In this document: positions 17,890-27,899 of the stretch, piece by piece | How the letters are laid out: the number at the start of each line of letters is the position of its first letter | Position numbering within the stretch: position 1 is the stretch's first letter | Notes under the pieces: generated by a model | Databases searched by the model: none | Seen by the model: only the letters and a program-made list of their open reading frames with translations | What the model was told of the DNA's origin: nothing | Made by a program: the position numbers and the translations under genes | Assembly (NCBI RefSeq): GCF_029892095.1 | Contig: NZ_JARZAE010000004.1 | Span: 2,418,001 to 2,482,000 of the forward strand | Direction: 5' to 3' | DNA from: Kitasatospora sp. MAP12-44 | GTDB taxonomy: Bacteria; Actinomycetota; Actinomycetes; Streptomycetales; Streptomycetaceae | DNA: 64,000 bases

Positions 17890-19008
17890 ATGGACACCAC
17901 CGTGGATCTCGATACCTTCGCCTCGCTCGTCGAGCGCCCCGACGACGCCGCTCGTCGCGCGGCCGACGAGCGCTGGCTCGACCTCGACAAGCCCCGGGCC
18001 GGTCTCGGGAAGCTGGAGGAGCTGGGCAGCTGGCTCTCCTCCGTGCAGGGGCGCTCCCCGGTGCGGGCGATCAGCGCGCCCAAGGTGCTGCTCTTCGCCG
18101 GCGACCACGGCATCGCGGCGCTCGGTGTCTCCCAACTGCCCGCCGACGGCGGCACCATCGCCCGGGTGCACGCGGCACTCGACGGCACCGCGCCGATCGC
18201 CCGGCTGGCCCGGCGGTTCGGCGCCGAGCTGCGCGTGGTGGACGTCTCGGTGAACGCGGACCCGGCGGAGTTCCCGGCCGAGGTCGTCCAGTACCGGGTG
18301 CGGCGCGGCTCGGGCCGGATCGACATCGAGGACGCGGTCACCCAGCAGGAGGCCGTCGCCGCCTTCGCCGCCGGCATGGCGATCGCCGACGAGGAGGCCG
18401 ACCTCGGCACCGACCTGGTGATCCTCGGCGACCTCGGGGTCGGCTCGACCACGGTGGCCGCCGTGCTGATCGGCGCGCTCTGCGGCACCGACGCGGCGGC
18501 GGTCTGCGGGCGCGGCTCGGGGATCGACGACAAGGTCTGGATGGTCAAGTGCGCCGCGATCCGCGACGCGCTGCGGCGCGCCCGTCCGGTGCTCGGCGAC
18601 CAGTTGGCGCTGCTCGCGGCGACCGGCGGCGCGGACTTCGCGGCGATCACCGGCTTCCTGCTGCAGGCCGCGGTGCGCAAGCTGCCGGTGGTGCTGGACG
18701 GCGTGGTGTCGGCGGCCTGCGCGCTGGTCGCCCAGCGGGTCTCGTTCCGCGCGCCCGAGTGGTGGCGGGCCGGGCAGGTCACCGGTGAGCCGGCCCTGGT
18801 CAAGGCGTACGACCGGCTGACCCTCACCCCGCTGCACGACCAGCAGATCACCATGGGCGAGGGCGTCGGCGCCCTGATGGCGCTGCCGCTGCTGCAGGCC
18901 GCCTCGGACGCGCTGGCCGAGCAGGACGCCGCCGGCCCGGCCGCCATGCTGCGACCCAAGGCGCCGGCCAAGCTGCCCAGCGCCCTGGAGCTGCTGGGCA
19001 AGGCCTGA
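17890..19008 (+). CDS. cobT: Nicotinate-nucleotide-dimethylbenzimidazole phosphoribosyltransferase
   Basis: About 372 residues, making alpha-ribazole phosphate, the lower ligand of cobalamin. Landmarks are VLLFAGDHGIAALGVSQLP, LVILGDLGVGSTTVAAVL and the C-terminal DQQITMGEGVGALMALPLLQ, whose Glu is the catalytic base region in the family. An alternative ATG lies at 17878. A TAATGT box directly before the 17890 ATG hints at a leaderless transcript, separate from cobU. It is followed after four bases by cobS. Confidence 0.93.
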   Translation: MDTTVDLDTFASLVERPDDAARRAADERWLDLDKPRAGLGKLEELGSWLSSVQGRSPVRAISAPKVLLFAGDHGIAALGVSQLPADGGTIARVHAALDGTAPIARLARRFGAELRVVDVSVNADPAEFPAEVVQYRVRRGSGRIDIEDAVTQQEAVAAFAAGMAIADEEADLGTDLVILGDLGVGSTTVAAVLIGALCGTDAAAVCGRGSGIDDKVWMVKCAAIRDALRRARPVLGDQLALLAATGGADFAAITGFLLQAAVRKLPVVLDGVVSAACALVAQRVSFRAPEWWRAGQVTGEPALVKAYDRLTLTPLHDQQITMGEGVGALMALPLLQAASDALAEQDAAGPAAMLRPKAPAKLPSALELLGKA

Positions 19009-19012
19009 GGCC

Positions 19013-19768
19013 GTGCGGCTGCACGGTCTGCGGTTCGCCTTCGGCACGCTCTCCGTCCTGCGGGTCCGGGTGGAGCGCTGGGACCGGGAGTCGGCCGGGC
19101 GGGCGATGCTCGCCGCGCCGCTGGTCGGGGTGGTGCTGGGCGTACTCGCCGGCGCGCTGGGCGCGTTGGCCGCCTGGCGCGGCGTTCCGCTGCTGGCCGC
19201 CGTCGCCTCGGTGGCCGCGCTCGCCGCGCTCACCCGTGGGCTGCACCTGGACGGCCTGGCCGACGTCGCGGATGGCCTGGGCAGTGGCAAGCCCGCCGAG
19301 GACGCCCTGCGGATCATGAAGCAGTCCGACATCGGACCGTTCGGCGTGCTGACCCTGCTTCTGGTGATGCTCACTCAGATCGCCTGCCTGGCCGACCAGT
19401 TCGCGCACTCCGCGGCGCGCGGCGCAGTCGCCGTGCTGACCGCCGCGATGGCCGGCCGGTGCGCGCTCGGCTGGGGCTGCCTGCGCTCGGTGCCGGCCGC
19501 CCGCCCCGGCGGCCTGGGGGCGATGGTGGCCGGCACCGTCTCCCCGGCCGGCGCCGCCGCGGCCTGCGCGCTGAGCGCCGCCGCCGTCGCCCTGCTCGGC
19601 GCGGATCCGCGCTACGCCCTGGCCCTGCTGCTCGGCCAGCTCGCGGGCGCGCTGCTGCTGCACCGCTGCGTGAGCCGCTTCGGGGGCATCACCGGGGACG
19701 TCCTGGGGGCGATGACGGAGACCGCGACCACCGCCTGCCTCATCAGCATCACCCTGAGCCACCCCTAG
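19013..19768 (+). CDS. cobS: Adenosylcobinamide-GDP ribazoletransferase (cobalamin synthase)
   Basis: This 251-residue integral membrane protein has five or six hydrophobic helices. Family motifs are LTRGLHLDGLADVADGLGSG and MKQSDIGPFGVLTLL, acidic and metal-binding residues at the active site, and GGITGDVLGAMTETATTA near the C-terminus. It joins adenosylcobinamide-GDP and alpha-ribazole. The GTG start is four bases after the cobT stop, so the two are translationally linked. Confidence 0.95.
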   Translation: MRLHGLRFAFGTLSVLRVRVERWDRESAGRAMLAAPLVGVVLGVLAGALGALAAWRGVPLLAAVASVAALAALTRGLHLDGLADVADGLGSGKPAEDALRIMKQSDIGPFGVLTLLLVMLTQIACLADQFAHSAARGAVAVLTAAMAGRCALGWGCLRSVPAARPGGLGAMVAGTVSPAGAAAACALSAAAVALLGADPRYALALLLGQLAGALLLHRCVSRFGGITGDVLGAMTETATTACLISITLSHP

Positions 19769-19953
19769 TCTTCCCTAGTCTTCGCAGGCCGACGAAGCCC
19801 CTGGCAGGCGGGGTACCAGGGGGCGGCGCAGTCCCACTATGCGGACTACCATGCGGTGAGCACCGTAGCCCTGCGCCGTCATGGCGGAGCACGCTGGGGC
19901 TGTACCCATGCCGTAATCCGGCCGTGGACCGCGAAAGAACAGGACGCAATTAC

Positions 19954-21444
19954 GTGACTGCATTGTCTGTGAGCACCTCCTCAGCCGCCGCGCTGCGTGC
20001 GGACGCGCTGGTGATCGGCGTCGCGAAGGGACCCAAGGGTCTCGTCGTGGCACCGGGCGCCGAGGCCGTCGCCGAGGCGTTCGACGGCAAGCTGGCTGAG
20101 ATCCTCGTCACGCTTGGTGCGAACGGTGCCGAGGGCGAGGCCGTCAAGCTGCCGTCCCCCGCCGGCCTGAAGGCGGGCTTCGTCCTCGCCGTGGGCCTGG
20201 GCAACGCCGAGGGCGGCTACTCGACCGAGGCGCTGCGCCGCGCGGCCGGTGTCGCCGCGCGCACCCTCGCCGGTGCCAAGAAGGCCGGTCTCGCGCTGCC
20301 GGCCGAGTCGGCCGAGGAGATCGAGGCGGTCGCCCTGGGCGGCCTGCTCGGCTCGTACGACTTCACGACGTACCGCACCACCGAGGGCGTCAAGGAGCCG
20401 GTCGGCGAGCTGGCCGTGCTGACCGGCCGCAAGGGCAGCAAGGACGCGAAGGCCGCCGTGGAGCGCGCCACCGTCCTGGGCGAGGAGATGAACCGCTCGC
20501 GCGACCTCATCAACACCCCGCCGAACGACCTGCACCCGAAGGCGTTCGCCGCCATCGCGCAGGCCGCCGCCAAGGAGCACGGCCTCAAGGTCGAGGTCTG
20601 GGACGAGAAGGCGCTGGCCAAGGGCGGCTTCGGCGGCATCCTCGGCGTCGGCATCGGCTCGGCCAACCCGCCCCGGCTGGTGAAGCTGGCCTACACCCAC
20701 CCCAAGGCCAAGGCCACCCTCGCCTTCGTCGGCAAGGGCATCACCTACGACTCGGGCGGCATCTCGCTCAAGCCGGCCGGCCACAACGAGACCATGAAGT
20801 GCGACATGTCGGGTGCGGCCGCGGTCTTCGCCGCGGTGGTCGCCGCCAAGCGCCTGGGTCTGGCCGTCAACATCACCGGCTGGCTCGCGCTGGCCGAGAA
20901 CATGCCCTCGGGCACCGCCACCCGCCCGGGTGACGTGCTGAAGATGTACGGCGGCAAGACCGTCGAGGTGCTGAACACCGACGCCGAGGGCCGCCTGGTG
21001 CTGGCCGACGCGATCGTCCGCGCGGGCGAGGAGAAGCCGGACGCGATCGTCGACGTGGCGACCCTGACCGGCGCCATGGTGATGGCCCTGGGCACCCGCA
21101 CCTTCGGCGTGATGGCCGGCAGCGACGACTTCCGCGAGAAGCTGGTCGGCATCGCCGACCGCGCCGGCGAGGCGTCCTGGCCGATGCCGCTCCCCGCCGA
21201 GCTGCGCAAGAGCATGGACTCGCCGGTCGCCGACCTGGCCAACATGGGTGAGCGGATGGGTGGCGCGCTGGTGGCCGGCCTGTTCCTCAAGGAGTTCGTG
21301 GCCGAGGGCATCGACTGGGCGCACCTGGACATCGCCGGTCCGGCGTTCCACGAGAGCGCGGCGTACGGCTACACGCCCAAGGGCGGCACGGGCTCCGCGG
21401 TGCGCACCCTGGTGCAGTACGCGCAGGAGACCGCGCAGGCCTGA
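19954..21444 (+). CDS. pepA: Leucyl aminopeptidase (M17 family)
   Basis: This 496-residue protein removes N-terminal amino acids in the cytosol using two metal ions. It has the M17 signature NTDAEGRLVLADAIV, the metal-binding segment KGITYDSGGISLKP and MKCDMSGAAAV. The C-terminus has the usual WAHLDIAGPAFHES. The GTG start at 19954 has only a weak ribosome site. It is monocistronic: cobS ends 185 bases upstream and a terminator follows. Confidence 0.97.
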   Translation: MTALSVSTSSAAALRADALVIGVAKGPKGLVVAPGAEAVAEAFDGKLAEILVTLGANGAEGEAVKLPSPAGLKAGFVLAVGLGNAEGGYSTEALRRAAGVAARTLAGAKKAGLALPAESAEEIEAVALGGLLGSYDFTTYRTTEGVKEPVGELAVLTGRKGSKDAKAAVERATVLGEEMNRSRDLINTPPNDLHPKAFAAIAQAAAKEHGLKVEVWDEKALAKGGFGGILGVGIGSANPPRLVKLAYTHPKAKATLAFVGKGITYDSGGISLKPAGHNETMKCDMSGAAAVFAAVVAAKRLGLAVNITGWLALAENMPSGTATRPGDVLKMYGGKTVEVLNTDAEGRLVLADAIVRAGEEKPDAIVDVATLTGAMVMALGTRTFGVMAGSDDFREKLVGIADRAGEASWPMPLPAELRKSMDSPVADLANMGERMGGALVAGLFLKEFVAEGIDWAHLDIAGPAFHESAAYGYTPKGGTGSAVRTLVQYAQETAQA

Positions 21445-21469
21445 CGGCTCGCGCAAGCACAGGGCTCCT

Positions 21470-21505
21470 CGACAGGGTCCGGCGTTTCGACGCCGGGCCC
21501 TGTCG
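21470..21505 (+). terminator. Terminator downstream of pepA
   Basis: A 15-bp stem with one G-T pair (21470-21484 with 21491-21505) and a six-base loop is followed by GCGTTTTCC, 26 bases past the pepA stop. The rest of the 447-base gap up to lpdA holds no gene I can support; it contains the AT-richer stretch 21540-21660, likely promoter DNA for lpdA. Confidence 0.8.
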
Positions 21506-21891
21506 GCGTTTTCCGTGGCCGCCGGATCACCCGCGGTATGCGAATTCCGGGGTTACCAATTGGTAGCCGCACAGAGCTCCACCCACACGTGTTCGCTTCG
21601 GGCGAAACTTTGTTCCACAAGGCGGAATCAAGTTCGGTCACGATCGGCGCAGCACTCCGACCGGCGCCCTGGCACACGGCGTTGACCTGCACAGACGGCA
21701 GGAAATGGGGGTCGCCGCACCCCCTGCCCAACCGTCCCGCACCCCCCGTGATGCAGCCCTGGACATCAAGCGCCGCGAACAAGTGCGAAGATGTATTTCC
21801 GGCACGACTGGGCGCCCCACAAGGGCCCGCCCGACACACCGGACCAGCCCCGGCCCGGACGATCCACACCCCATTGCATGGAGGACGTGAC

Positions 21892-23280
21892 GTGGCGAAC
21901 GACGCCAGCACCGTTTTCGACGTAGTCATTCTCGGAGGCGGAAGCGGCGGTTACGCCGCGGCGCTCCGCGCCGCTCAGCTGGGTCTGAGCGTGGCCCTGA
22001 TCGAGAAGGGCGAACTCGGCGGCACCTGCCTGCACCGGGGCTGCATCCCGACCAAGGCGCTGCTGCACGCGGCCGAGATCGCCGACGAGACCCGCGAGGC
22101 CGCCGAGTTCGGCGTGCTCGCGACCTTCCAGGGCATCGACATCAAGGGCGTCCACAAGTACAAGGACGACGTGATCTCGGGCCTCTACAAGGGTCTGCAG
22201 GGCCTGGTGGCCTCGCGCAAGATCACGTACGTCACCGGCGAGGGCCGCCTCTCCTCGCAGACCTCGGTGGACGTCAACGGCCAGCGCTACGAGGGCCGCC
22301 ACATCGTCCTCGCCACCGGCTCCGTGCCGAAGTCGCTGCCGGGCCTGGTCATCGACGGCGACCGGGTGATCTCCTCGGACCACGCCCTCAAGCTCGACCG
22401 CGTCCCGCAGTCCGCCGTCATCCTCGGCGGTGGCGTGATCGGTGTCGAGTTCGCCTCCGTCTGGAAGTCCTTCGGCGTCGACGTCACCATCGTCGAGGCC
22501 CTGCCGCACCTGGCCCCGCTGGAGGACGAGAACTCCTCCAAGCTGCTGGAGCGGGCCTTCCGCAAGCGTGGCATCAAGTTCGAGCTCAAGGCCCGCTTCT
22601 CCGGCGTCGAGTACACCGAGAACGGCGTACGCGTCTCCACCGAGAACGGCAAGCAGATCGACGCCGACCTGCTGCTCGTCGCCATCGGCCGCGGCCCGGT
22701 CTCGCAGGGCCTGGGCTACGAGGAGGCCGGGGTCGTCATGGACCGCGGCTACGTCCTGGTCGACGAGTACATGCGCACCAACGTGCCCACCATCTCGGCC
22801 GTCGGCGACCTCGTCCCGACCCTGCAGCTGGCGCACGTCGGCTTCGCCGAGGGCATCCTGGTCGCCGAGCGGCTGGCCGGCCTGAAGGCCGTGCCGATCG
22901 ACTACGACGGCGTGCCGCGCGTGACGTACTGCAACCCCGAGGTCGCGTCGGTGGGCATCACCGAGGCCAAGGCCGTCGAGGTGTACGGCAAGGACAAGGT
23001 CGTCACGCTCAAGTACAACCTGGCCGGCAACGGCAAGAGCAAGATCCTGAAGACCGCCGGCGAGGTCAAGCTCGTCCAGGTCAAGGACGGCGCCGTGGTG
23101 GGCGTGCACATGGTCGGTGCGCGCATGGGCGAGCAGGTCGGCGAAGCCCAGCTGATCTACAACTGGGAGGCGCTGCCCTCCGAGGTCGCGCAGCTGATCC
23201 ACGCGCACCCCTCGCAGTCCGAGGCGCTCGGCGAGGCGCACCTCGCGCTGGCCGGCAAGCCGCTGCACTCGCACGACTAG
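21892..23280 (+). CDS. lpdA: Dihydrolipoamide dehydrogenase (E3)
   Basis: This 462-residue flavoprotein reoxidises the lipoyl groups of 2-oxoacid dehydrogenase complexes. Motifs in order: VVILGGGSGGYAAALRAAQL (FAD), GGTCLHRGCIPTKALL (redox-active Cys pair), AVILGGGVIGVEFASVWKSFG (NAD), SAVGDLVP (FAD) and the C-terminal HAHPSQSEALGEAH with the active-site His-Glu pair. The usual residue between His and Ser is Thr-Leu; here it is Pro-Ser-Gln, as in other actinobacterial E3s. The GTG at 21892 follows GGAGG. The E2 gene sucB follows after 60 bases. Confidence 0.96.
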   Translation: MANDASTVFDVVILGGGSGGYAAALRAAQLGLSVALIEKGELGGTCLHRGCIPTKALLHAAEIADETREAAEFGVLATFQGIDIKGVHKYKDDVISGLYKGLQGLVASRKITYVTGEGRLSSQTSVDVNGQRYEGRHIVLATGSVPKSLPGLVIDGDRVISSDHALKLDRVPQSAVILGGGVIGVEFASVWKSFGVDVTIVEALPHLAPLEDENSSKLLERAFRKRGIKFELKARFSGVEYTENGVRVSTENGKQIDADLLLVAIGRGPVSQGLGYEEAGVVMDRGYVLVDEYMRTNVPTISAVGDLVPTLQLAHVGFAEGILVAERLAGLKAVPIDYDGVPRVTYCNPEVASVGITEAKAVEVYGKDKVVTLKYNLAGNGKSKILKTAGEVKLVQVKDGAVVGVHMVGARMGEQVGEAQLIYNWEALPSEVAQLIHAHPSQSEALGEAHLALAGKPLHSHD

Positions 23281-23340
23281 TTCTCGCCCGCACCCCCCTT
23301 CCTGAACTTCCTGAACGACTTGATAGGAGTCGCTGAAACC

Positions 23341-25116
23341 ATGGCGGTCTCAGTAACGCTGCCCGCACTGGGCGAGAGCGTGTCCGAGGGCACTGTCACC
23401 CGTTGGCTCAAGGCCGAGGGTGAGCGAGTGGAGGCCGACGAGCCGCTGCTCGAGGTCTCGACGGACAAGGTCGACACCGAAATCCCCGCGCCGGTCTCCG
23501 GCATCCTCGCCGCCATCAAGGTCGCCGAGGACGAGACGGTCGAGGTCGGCGCCGAGCTGGCCATCATCGACGACGGCTCCGGCGCCCCGGTGGCCGCGGC
23601 CGCTCCGGCTGCCGCCGCTGCTCCGGTCGTCGAGGCCCCCGCGGCCCCGGCCCCGGTTGCCGCCCCGGCCCCGGTCGTCGAGGCTCCGGTGGCTGCCGCC
23701 CCGGCCGCCCCGGCCGCCGGCGCCACCCCGGTCCTGCTCCCGGCGCTCGGCGAGTCGGTGTCCGAGGGCACCGTCACCCGCTGGCTCAAGGCCGAGGGCG
23801 AGACCGTCGAGGTCGACGAGCCGCTGCTCGAGGTCTCGACGGACAAGGTCGACACCGAGATCCCGTCGCCGGTCGCCGGTGTGCTGGTGAAGATCCTGGT
23901 CGGCGAGGACGAGACCGCCGAGGTCGGCGCCCAGCTCGCGCTGATCGGCGCGGCGGGTGCGGTCGCCGCCGCTCCGGCGGCCCCGGCTGCTCCGGCCCCG
24001 GTGGCCGCTGCCCCGGCCCCGGTCGTCGAGGCCCCCGCGGCCCCGGCTCCGGTTGCCGCTCCGGCTCCGGTTGCCGCCCCGGTCGCTGCTCCGGCCCCCG
24101 CGCCGGTCGCCGCGCCCGCCCCGGTCGCTGCCCCCGTGGCCGCTGCTCCGGCTCCGGTCGCCGCCGCGCCGGTCGCCGACGCCGGTGACGCCTACGTCAC
24201 CCCGCTGGTCCGCAAGCTCGCGGCCGAGCAGGGTGTCGAGCTCGGCACGCTCGCCGGTACCGGCGTGGGTGGCCGGATCCGCAAGCAGGACGTCATCGCC
24301 GCCGCCGAGGCCGCCGCTGCCGCCAAGGCTGCTGCGGCTGCCGCCCCGGTCGCTGCCGCCGCTCCCAAGGCCGCCGCCCCGGTCGTCGCCTCGCCGCTGC
24401 GTGGCCAGACCGTGCCGATGACCCGCGTGCGCAAGGCGATCGCCAAGCACATGGTCGAGTCGCTCAAGGTGTCGGCCCAGCTGACCACCGTGGTCGAGGT
24501 CGACGTCACGCGCATCATGCAGCTGCGCGCCAAGGCGAAGAACGGCTTCCTGCAGCGCGAGGGCGTCAAGCTCTCGCCGATGCCGTTCTTCATCAAGGCC
24601 GCCACCGAGGCGCTCAAGGTCCACCCGATCGTCAACGCCCGGGTGAACGACGACGACACCATCACGTACCACGACGTCGAGAACGTCGGCATCGCGGTGG
24701 ACACCGAGAAGGGGCTCTTCGTCCCGGTGATCCACGGCGCCGGCGACCTCAACATCGCCGGTATCGCGAAGAAGGTCGCCGACCTGGCGGCCCGTACCCG
24801 CGACGGTGGCCTCAAGCCCGACGAGCTGGCCGGCGGCACCTTCACGGTGACCAACACCGGTTCGCGCGGCGCGCTGTTCGACACCCCGATCCTCAACCAG
24901 CCGCAGGTGGGCATGCTGGGGATCGGCGCCACCGTGCGTCGCCCGGTCGTCGTCAACCACCCGGACCTGGGCGAGACCATCGCGATCCGCGACATGGTCC
25001 TGCTGGCCCTGTCGTACGACCACCGGATCGTCGACGGCGCCGACGCGGCCCGCTTCCTGGGCACCGTCAAGGCCCGCCTGGAAGAGGGCGCCTTCGAGGG
25101 CGACCTCGGTCTGTAA
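23341..25116 (+). CDS. sucB: 2-oxoglutarate dehydrogenase E2 (dihydrolipoamide succinyltransferase), two lipoyl domains
   Basis: This 591-residue modular protein has two lipoyl domains (about residues 3-77 and 135-210), each with the lipoylated Lys in [12 protein letters not shown]. Long Ala/Pro/Val linkers separate them. The E3-binding domain ([20 protein letters not shown]) is at about 285-320. The catalytic acyltransferase domain ends with [16 protein letters not shown] (active-site His and Asp). It forms the core of the 2-oxoacid dehydrogenase complex and is the client of the lipB/lipA products 8-10 kb away. The ATG at 23341 is preferred over 23320. It forms an operon with lpdA. Confidence 0.95.
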   Translation: MAVSVTLPALGESVSEGTVTRWLKAEGERVEADEPLLEVSTDKVDTEIPAPVSGILAAIKVAEDETVEVGAELAIIDDGSGAPVAAAAPAAAAAPVVEAPAAPAPVAAPAPVVEAPVAAAPAAPAAGATPVLLPALGESVSEGTVTRWLKAEGETVEVDEPLLEVSTDKVDTEIPSPVAGVLVKILVGEDETAEVGAQLALIGAAGAVAAAPAAPAAPAPVAAAPAPVVEAPAAPAPVAAPAPVAAPVAAPAPAPVAAPAPVAAPVAAAPAPVAAAPVADAGDAYVTPLVRKLAAEQGVELGTLAGTGVGGRIRKQDVIAAAEAAAAAKAAAAAAPVAAAAPKAAAPVVASPLRGQTVPMTRVRKAIAKHMVESLKVSAQLTTVVEVDVTRIMQLRAKAKNGFLQREGVKLSPMPFFIKAATEALKVHPIVNARVNDDDTITYHDVENVGIAVDTEKGLFVPVIHGAGDLNIAGIAKKVADLAARTRDGGLKPDELAGGTFTVTNTGSRGALFDTPILNQPQVGMLGIGATVRRPVVVNHPDLGETIAIRDMVLLALSYDHRIVDGADAARFLGTVKARLEEGAFEGDLGL

Positions 25117-25161
25117 GGCGCTCGCCTGCAAGGCGCTCGTCTGTAAGGCACCAAGGCAGTT

Positions 25162-25202
25162 CGCCGAGCCCCGGTCCGTCTCGTACGGGCCGGGGCTCGG
25201 CG
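25162..25202 (+). terminator. Terminator downstream of sucB
   Basis: A 17-bp stem with one G-T pair (25162-25178 with 25186-25202) and a seven-base loop, 45 bases after the sucB stop. Between the two, the unit CTGYAAGGCGCTCG is repeated, beginning at the stop codon itself. Confidence 0.85.
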
Positions 25203-25283
25203 CATCTGCGCTCGGCGCGCGCCCTGCACGGGCGGCGCATAGGGTGTGCGTTTGGTTCGTGGACCAGGGATGCTGGAGCGGTG

Positions 25284-25799
25284 ATGTACGAGACGGACTT
25301 CTGGCAGATCATCGATGAGACCCGCGACGCCGCCGAAGGCGATCCGGACGACCAGGCCGACCTGCTGGTGGAGCGGCTGGTGCAGCTGACGCCGGATGAG
25401 GTGATCGACTTCGCCCGGCTGTTCGAGGCGCGCTTCCAGCGGGCCTACACCCGCGAGTTGTGGGGCGCGGCGTACCTCATGCTCGACGGCGCCTCCGAGG
25501 ACGCCTTCGACTACTTCCGGTGCTGGCTGATCGCGCAGGGCCGCGAGGTCTTCGAGGGAGCGGTGCACCACCCGGACGACCTGGCCGAGTTGGTCTCCGA
25601 CTTCGACGAGGAGGAGGACGGCGACGCCGAGGAGTTCGGCTACGCCGCCGACGAGGCGCACGAACGACTCACCGGCATGCCGCTGCCCGACCTCGGCACG
25701 CAGCAGCCCCGGCAGCCGGAGGGCGCGCGCTTCGACTTCGACGACTCGGCGGAGATGGCGAAACGATTCCCCAAGTTGTGGGAGCAGTACGGAGACTGA
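25284..25799 (+). CDS. DUF4240 family protein
   Basis: This 171-residue acidic cytosolic protein begins MYETDFWQIIDETRDAAEGD and contains FARLFEARFQRAYTRELWGA and DYFRCWLIAQGREVF. This is the DUF4240 layout of an FW-led helix and a conserved WLIxQGR segment. Relatives are small helical proteins of unknown function, sometimes next to defence or toxin genes; nothing around it here suggests that. The ATG at 25284 overlaps a GTG three bases upstream. Confidence 0.85.
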   Translation: MYETDFWQIIDETRDAAEGDPDDQADLLVERLVQLTPDEVIDFARLFEARFQRAYTRELWGAAYLMLDGASEDAFDYFRCWLIAQGREVFEGAVHHPDDLAELVSDFDEEEDGDAEEFGYAADEAHERLTGMPLPDLGTQQPRQPEGARFDFDDSAEMAKRFPKLWEQYGD

Positions 25800-25811
25800 C
25801 GCACACTGCGG

Positions 25812-26864
25812 TCAGGCGGCGTTGGGCGGCGGACCGGTGGTGATGCCGGCGACGAGTTGTTCGAGCACCGCCGGCTTGGGGGCGCTCGGGTCGTCGTCGA
25901 CCGAGCCGACCAGCACCGTGAAGCCGCCCCCGGTCGCCGGCAGTGCCACCACCAGGAGGTAGCCCTGGGCGCCGGTCGTCGGCGCCACGTGCCAGCGGAC
26001 GGCGTAGCCCGCCAGGCCCGCGACGGTGATCGGGCCGCTGACCAGCTCCTGATGCGAGACCAGGGCGCCGTAGAGCTGCGTCGCACGGCTCGGCATCGCC
26101 GCGCGGGCCGCCGTCTGCGCGTCCGGGCCCTGGGTGGGGCCGCTGTCGATCGAGAAGTTGCCGCGCACGCAGCCACCGGGCGCGCTGCAGTCGTACGGGG
26201 TGGTGGTCAGCCACAGGGCGCTGCCCGCGTCGTGGTCCTCGGAGGTCCAGCCGCTGGGCAGCGGGACGGTCCAGCCGTCGAGCAGGTCCTTGACGGTCGT
26301 GCCGTCGGGCGAGACCGGCGCCTTGCCCAGCAGCGGGGGCTGGTCGCTGGGGGTGGGGGTGGGCTGCTGCGGCGCGGGTTGCGCGGCGACGGGGCCGGGG
26401 TGGACGGCTGCGCCCGCGCTGCCCAGCAGCGCGGCGGCGCCGGCGACGGTGGCGCCGATCAGCACCAGGGCGCCGGCCAGCACGCCGACCACCAGCCCGG
26501 TGCGGTTGCGGGCGGGGGCGGGCGGCGCGAAGTAGGGGGCGGCTCCGTACGGCGGGGCGGGCGGCGCGACCAGGTAGGCCGGCGGGGCGGGCGGCGGTCC
26601 GGGCGGCGGGTAGCCGGGCGCCTGCGGATACCCGTACGGCGGCGGCGGGAAGCCGTAGGCCGACGGCTCGGCCGGGGCGGGGACGGCCGGGTGGCCGTAG
26701 GCGGGCGAGGCGTCCGAGAGGGGTACGGCGGGTGGGACCGGCGGCACGGCGGGCCGGGTCTGCGCCGTCCAGCCGCCGCCGTCCCAGTAGCGCTCCTGCG
26801 GCGCACCGGCGGCGGGTGCGCGCTGCGGGTCGGGATACCAGCCGGGTGCGGTCGAGTTGCTCAC
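25812..26864 (-). CDS. DUF2510 proline-rich membrane protein
   Basis: The GTG at 26864 gives 350 residues. An N-terminal DUF2510 module (APGWYPDPQRAPAAGAPQ, then RYWDGGGWTAQTRP) is followed by about 100 residues of Pro/Tyr/Gly-rich linker. One transmembrane helix (TGLVVGVLAGALVLIGATV) comes next. The extracellular C-terminal domain of about 190 residues has a Cys pair (YDCSAPGGCVRGNF). The frame remains open upstream past 28000, but that DNA encodes other genes. Function unknown; such proteins are anchored with the C-terminal domain outside. Confidence 0.85.
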   Translation of the reverse strand: MSNSTAPGWYPDPQRAPAAGAPQERYWDGGGWTAQTRPAVPPVPPAVPLSDASPAYGHPAVPAPAEPSAYGFPPPPYGYPQAPGYPPPGPPPAPPAYLVAPPAPPYGAAPYFAPPAPARNRTGLVVGVLAGALVLIGATVAGAAALLGSAGAAVHPGPVAAQPAPQQPTPTPSDQPPLLGKAPVSPDGTTVKDLLDGWTVPLPSGWTSEDHDAGSALWLTTTPYDCSAPGGCVRGNFSIDSGPTQGPDAQTAARAAMPSRATQLYGALVSHQELVSGPITVAGLAGYAVRWHVAPTTGAQGYLLVVALPATGGGFTVLVGSVDDDPSAPKPAVLEQLVAGITTGPPPNAA

Positions 26865-26993
26865 GGCCGTACCGTATCGGTCGCGGACGACGGCAGACAG
26901 ACCGGCGACATGACGGGCCGTCGGGCGACACGCCCGGGACCGTGGCAGGGGTCGAGCAGCGGGCCGCGGGGAGCGGCCTGCCAGGATGGCCGC

Positions 26994-27899
26994 ATGCGTA
27001 TCGCTGTCACCGGTTCCTCGGGCCTGATCGGCTCCGCCCTTGTCCGCTCGCTGCTGGCCGACGGCCACCAGGTGGTCCGATTGGTCCGGCACCGCCGCGC
27101 GCTCGGCCGACAGCCCGACGGGTCGTACGGCGTCGGCTGGAACCCCGGGCTCGGTCAGCTGGACCGCGCCGCGCTGGACGGGACGGACGCCGTGGTGCAC
27201 CTGGCCGGCGCCGGGGTCGGCGACCGCCGCTGGTCGGAGGCCTACAAGCGGGAGATCCGTGAGAGCCGGGTGTTCGGCACCCGCACCCTGGCGGCGGCGA
27301 TCGCGAGCGCGCCGAAGCAGCCCGCCGTGCTGGTGAGCGGCTCGGCGGTGGGCTACTACGGGCAGACCGGCGACCGGGTGATCGACGAGTCGGCGCCGGC
27401 CGGGGACGACTTCCTGGCGCGGGTCTGCGTGGACTGGGAGGGCGCCGCGCGGCCGGCCGCCGAGGCGGGCGTGCGGGTGGTGCACCCGCGCACCGGTCTG
27501 GTGCTCTCCGCCGCGGGCGGGGCCGGCGGGCGGCTCTTCCCGCTCTTCAAGCTGGGGCTGGGCGGGCGACTGGGCTCGGGCGAGCAGTTCTGGAGCTTTA
27601 TCTCGCTGGTCGACGAGGTGGCGGCGCTGCGCTTTCTGATCGACCACCAGGAGCTGAGCGGACCGGTGAACCTGTCGGCGCCGGAGCCGGTGACCAACCA
27701 GCAGCTCACCGAGGCCATGGGCAAGGTGCTGGGTCGCCCGACACCGTTCCCAGTGCCGGAGGCGGTGCTGCGGATCGCGCTCGGCGAGATGGCAGTGGAG
27801 GTGGTCGGCAGCCACCGGGTGGTGCCGGGCAAGCTGCTGGCCGCCGGGTTCCGGTTCACCCACCCGACGGTGGAGGCGGCGGTGCGCGCGGCCCGCTGA
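26994..27899 (+). CDS. TIGR01777-type NAD-dependent epimerase/dehydratase-like protein
   Basis: This 301-residue protein has a Rossmann start RIAVTGSSGLIGSALVRSLL, the family hallmark VVHLAGAGVGDRRWSEAYK, and SGSAVGYYGQTGDRVIDES in place of the classic YxxxK site. A DUF1731 C-terminal helix pair (VPEAVLRIALGEMAVEVV) completes it. Plant and animal relatives (SDR39U1) have no firm reaction. The ATG lies at 26994. It is divergent from the DUF2510 gene. Confidence 0.92.
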   Translation: MRIAVTGSSGLIGSALVRSLLADGHQVVRLVRHRRALGRQPDGSYGVGWNPGLGQLDRAALDGTDAVVHLAGAGVGDRRWSEAYKREIRESRVFGTRTLAAAIASAPKQPAVLVSGSAVGYYGQTGDRVIDESAPAGDDFLARVCVDWEGAARPAAEAGVRVVHPRTGLVLSAAGGAGGRLFPLFKLGLGGRLGSGEQFWSFISLVDEVAALRFLIDHQELSGPVNLSAPEPVTNQQLTEAMGKVLGRPTPFPVPEAVLRIALGEMAVEVVGSHRVVPGKLLAAGFRFTHPTVEAAVRAAR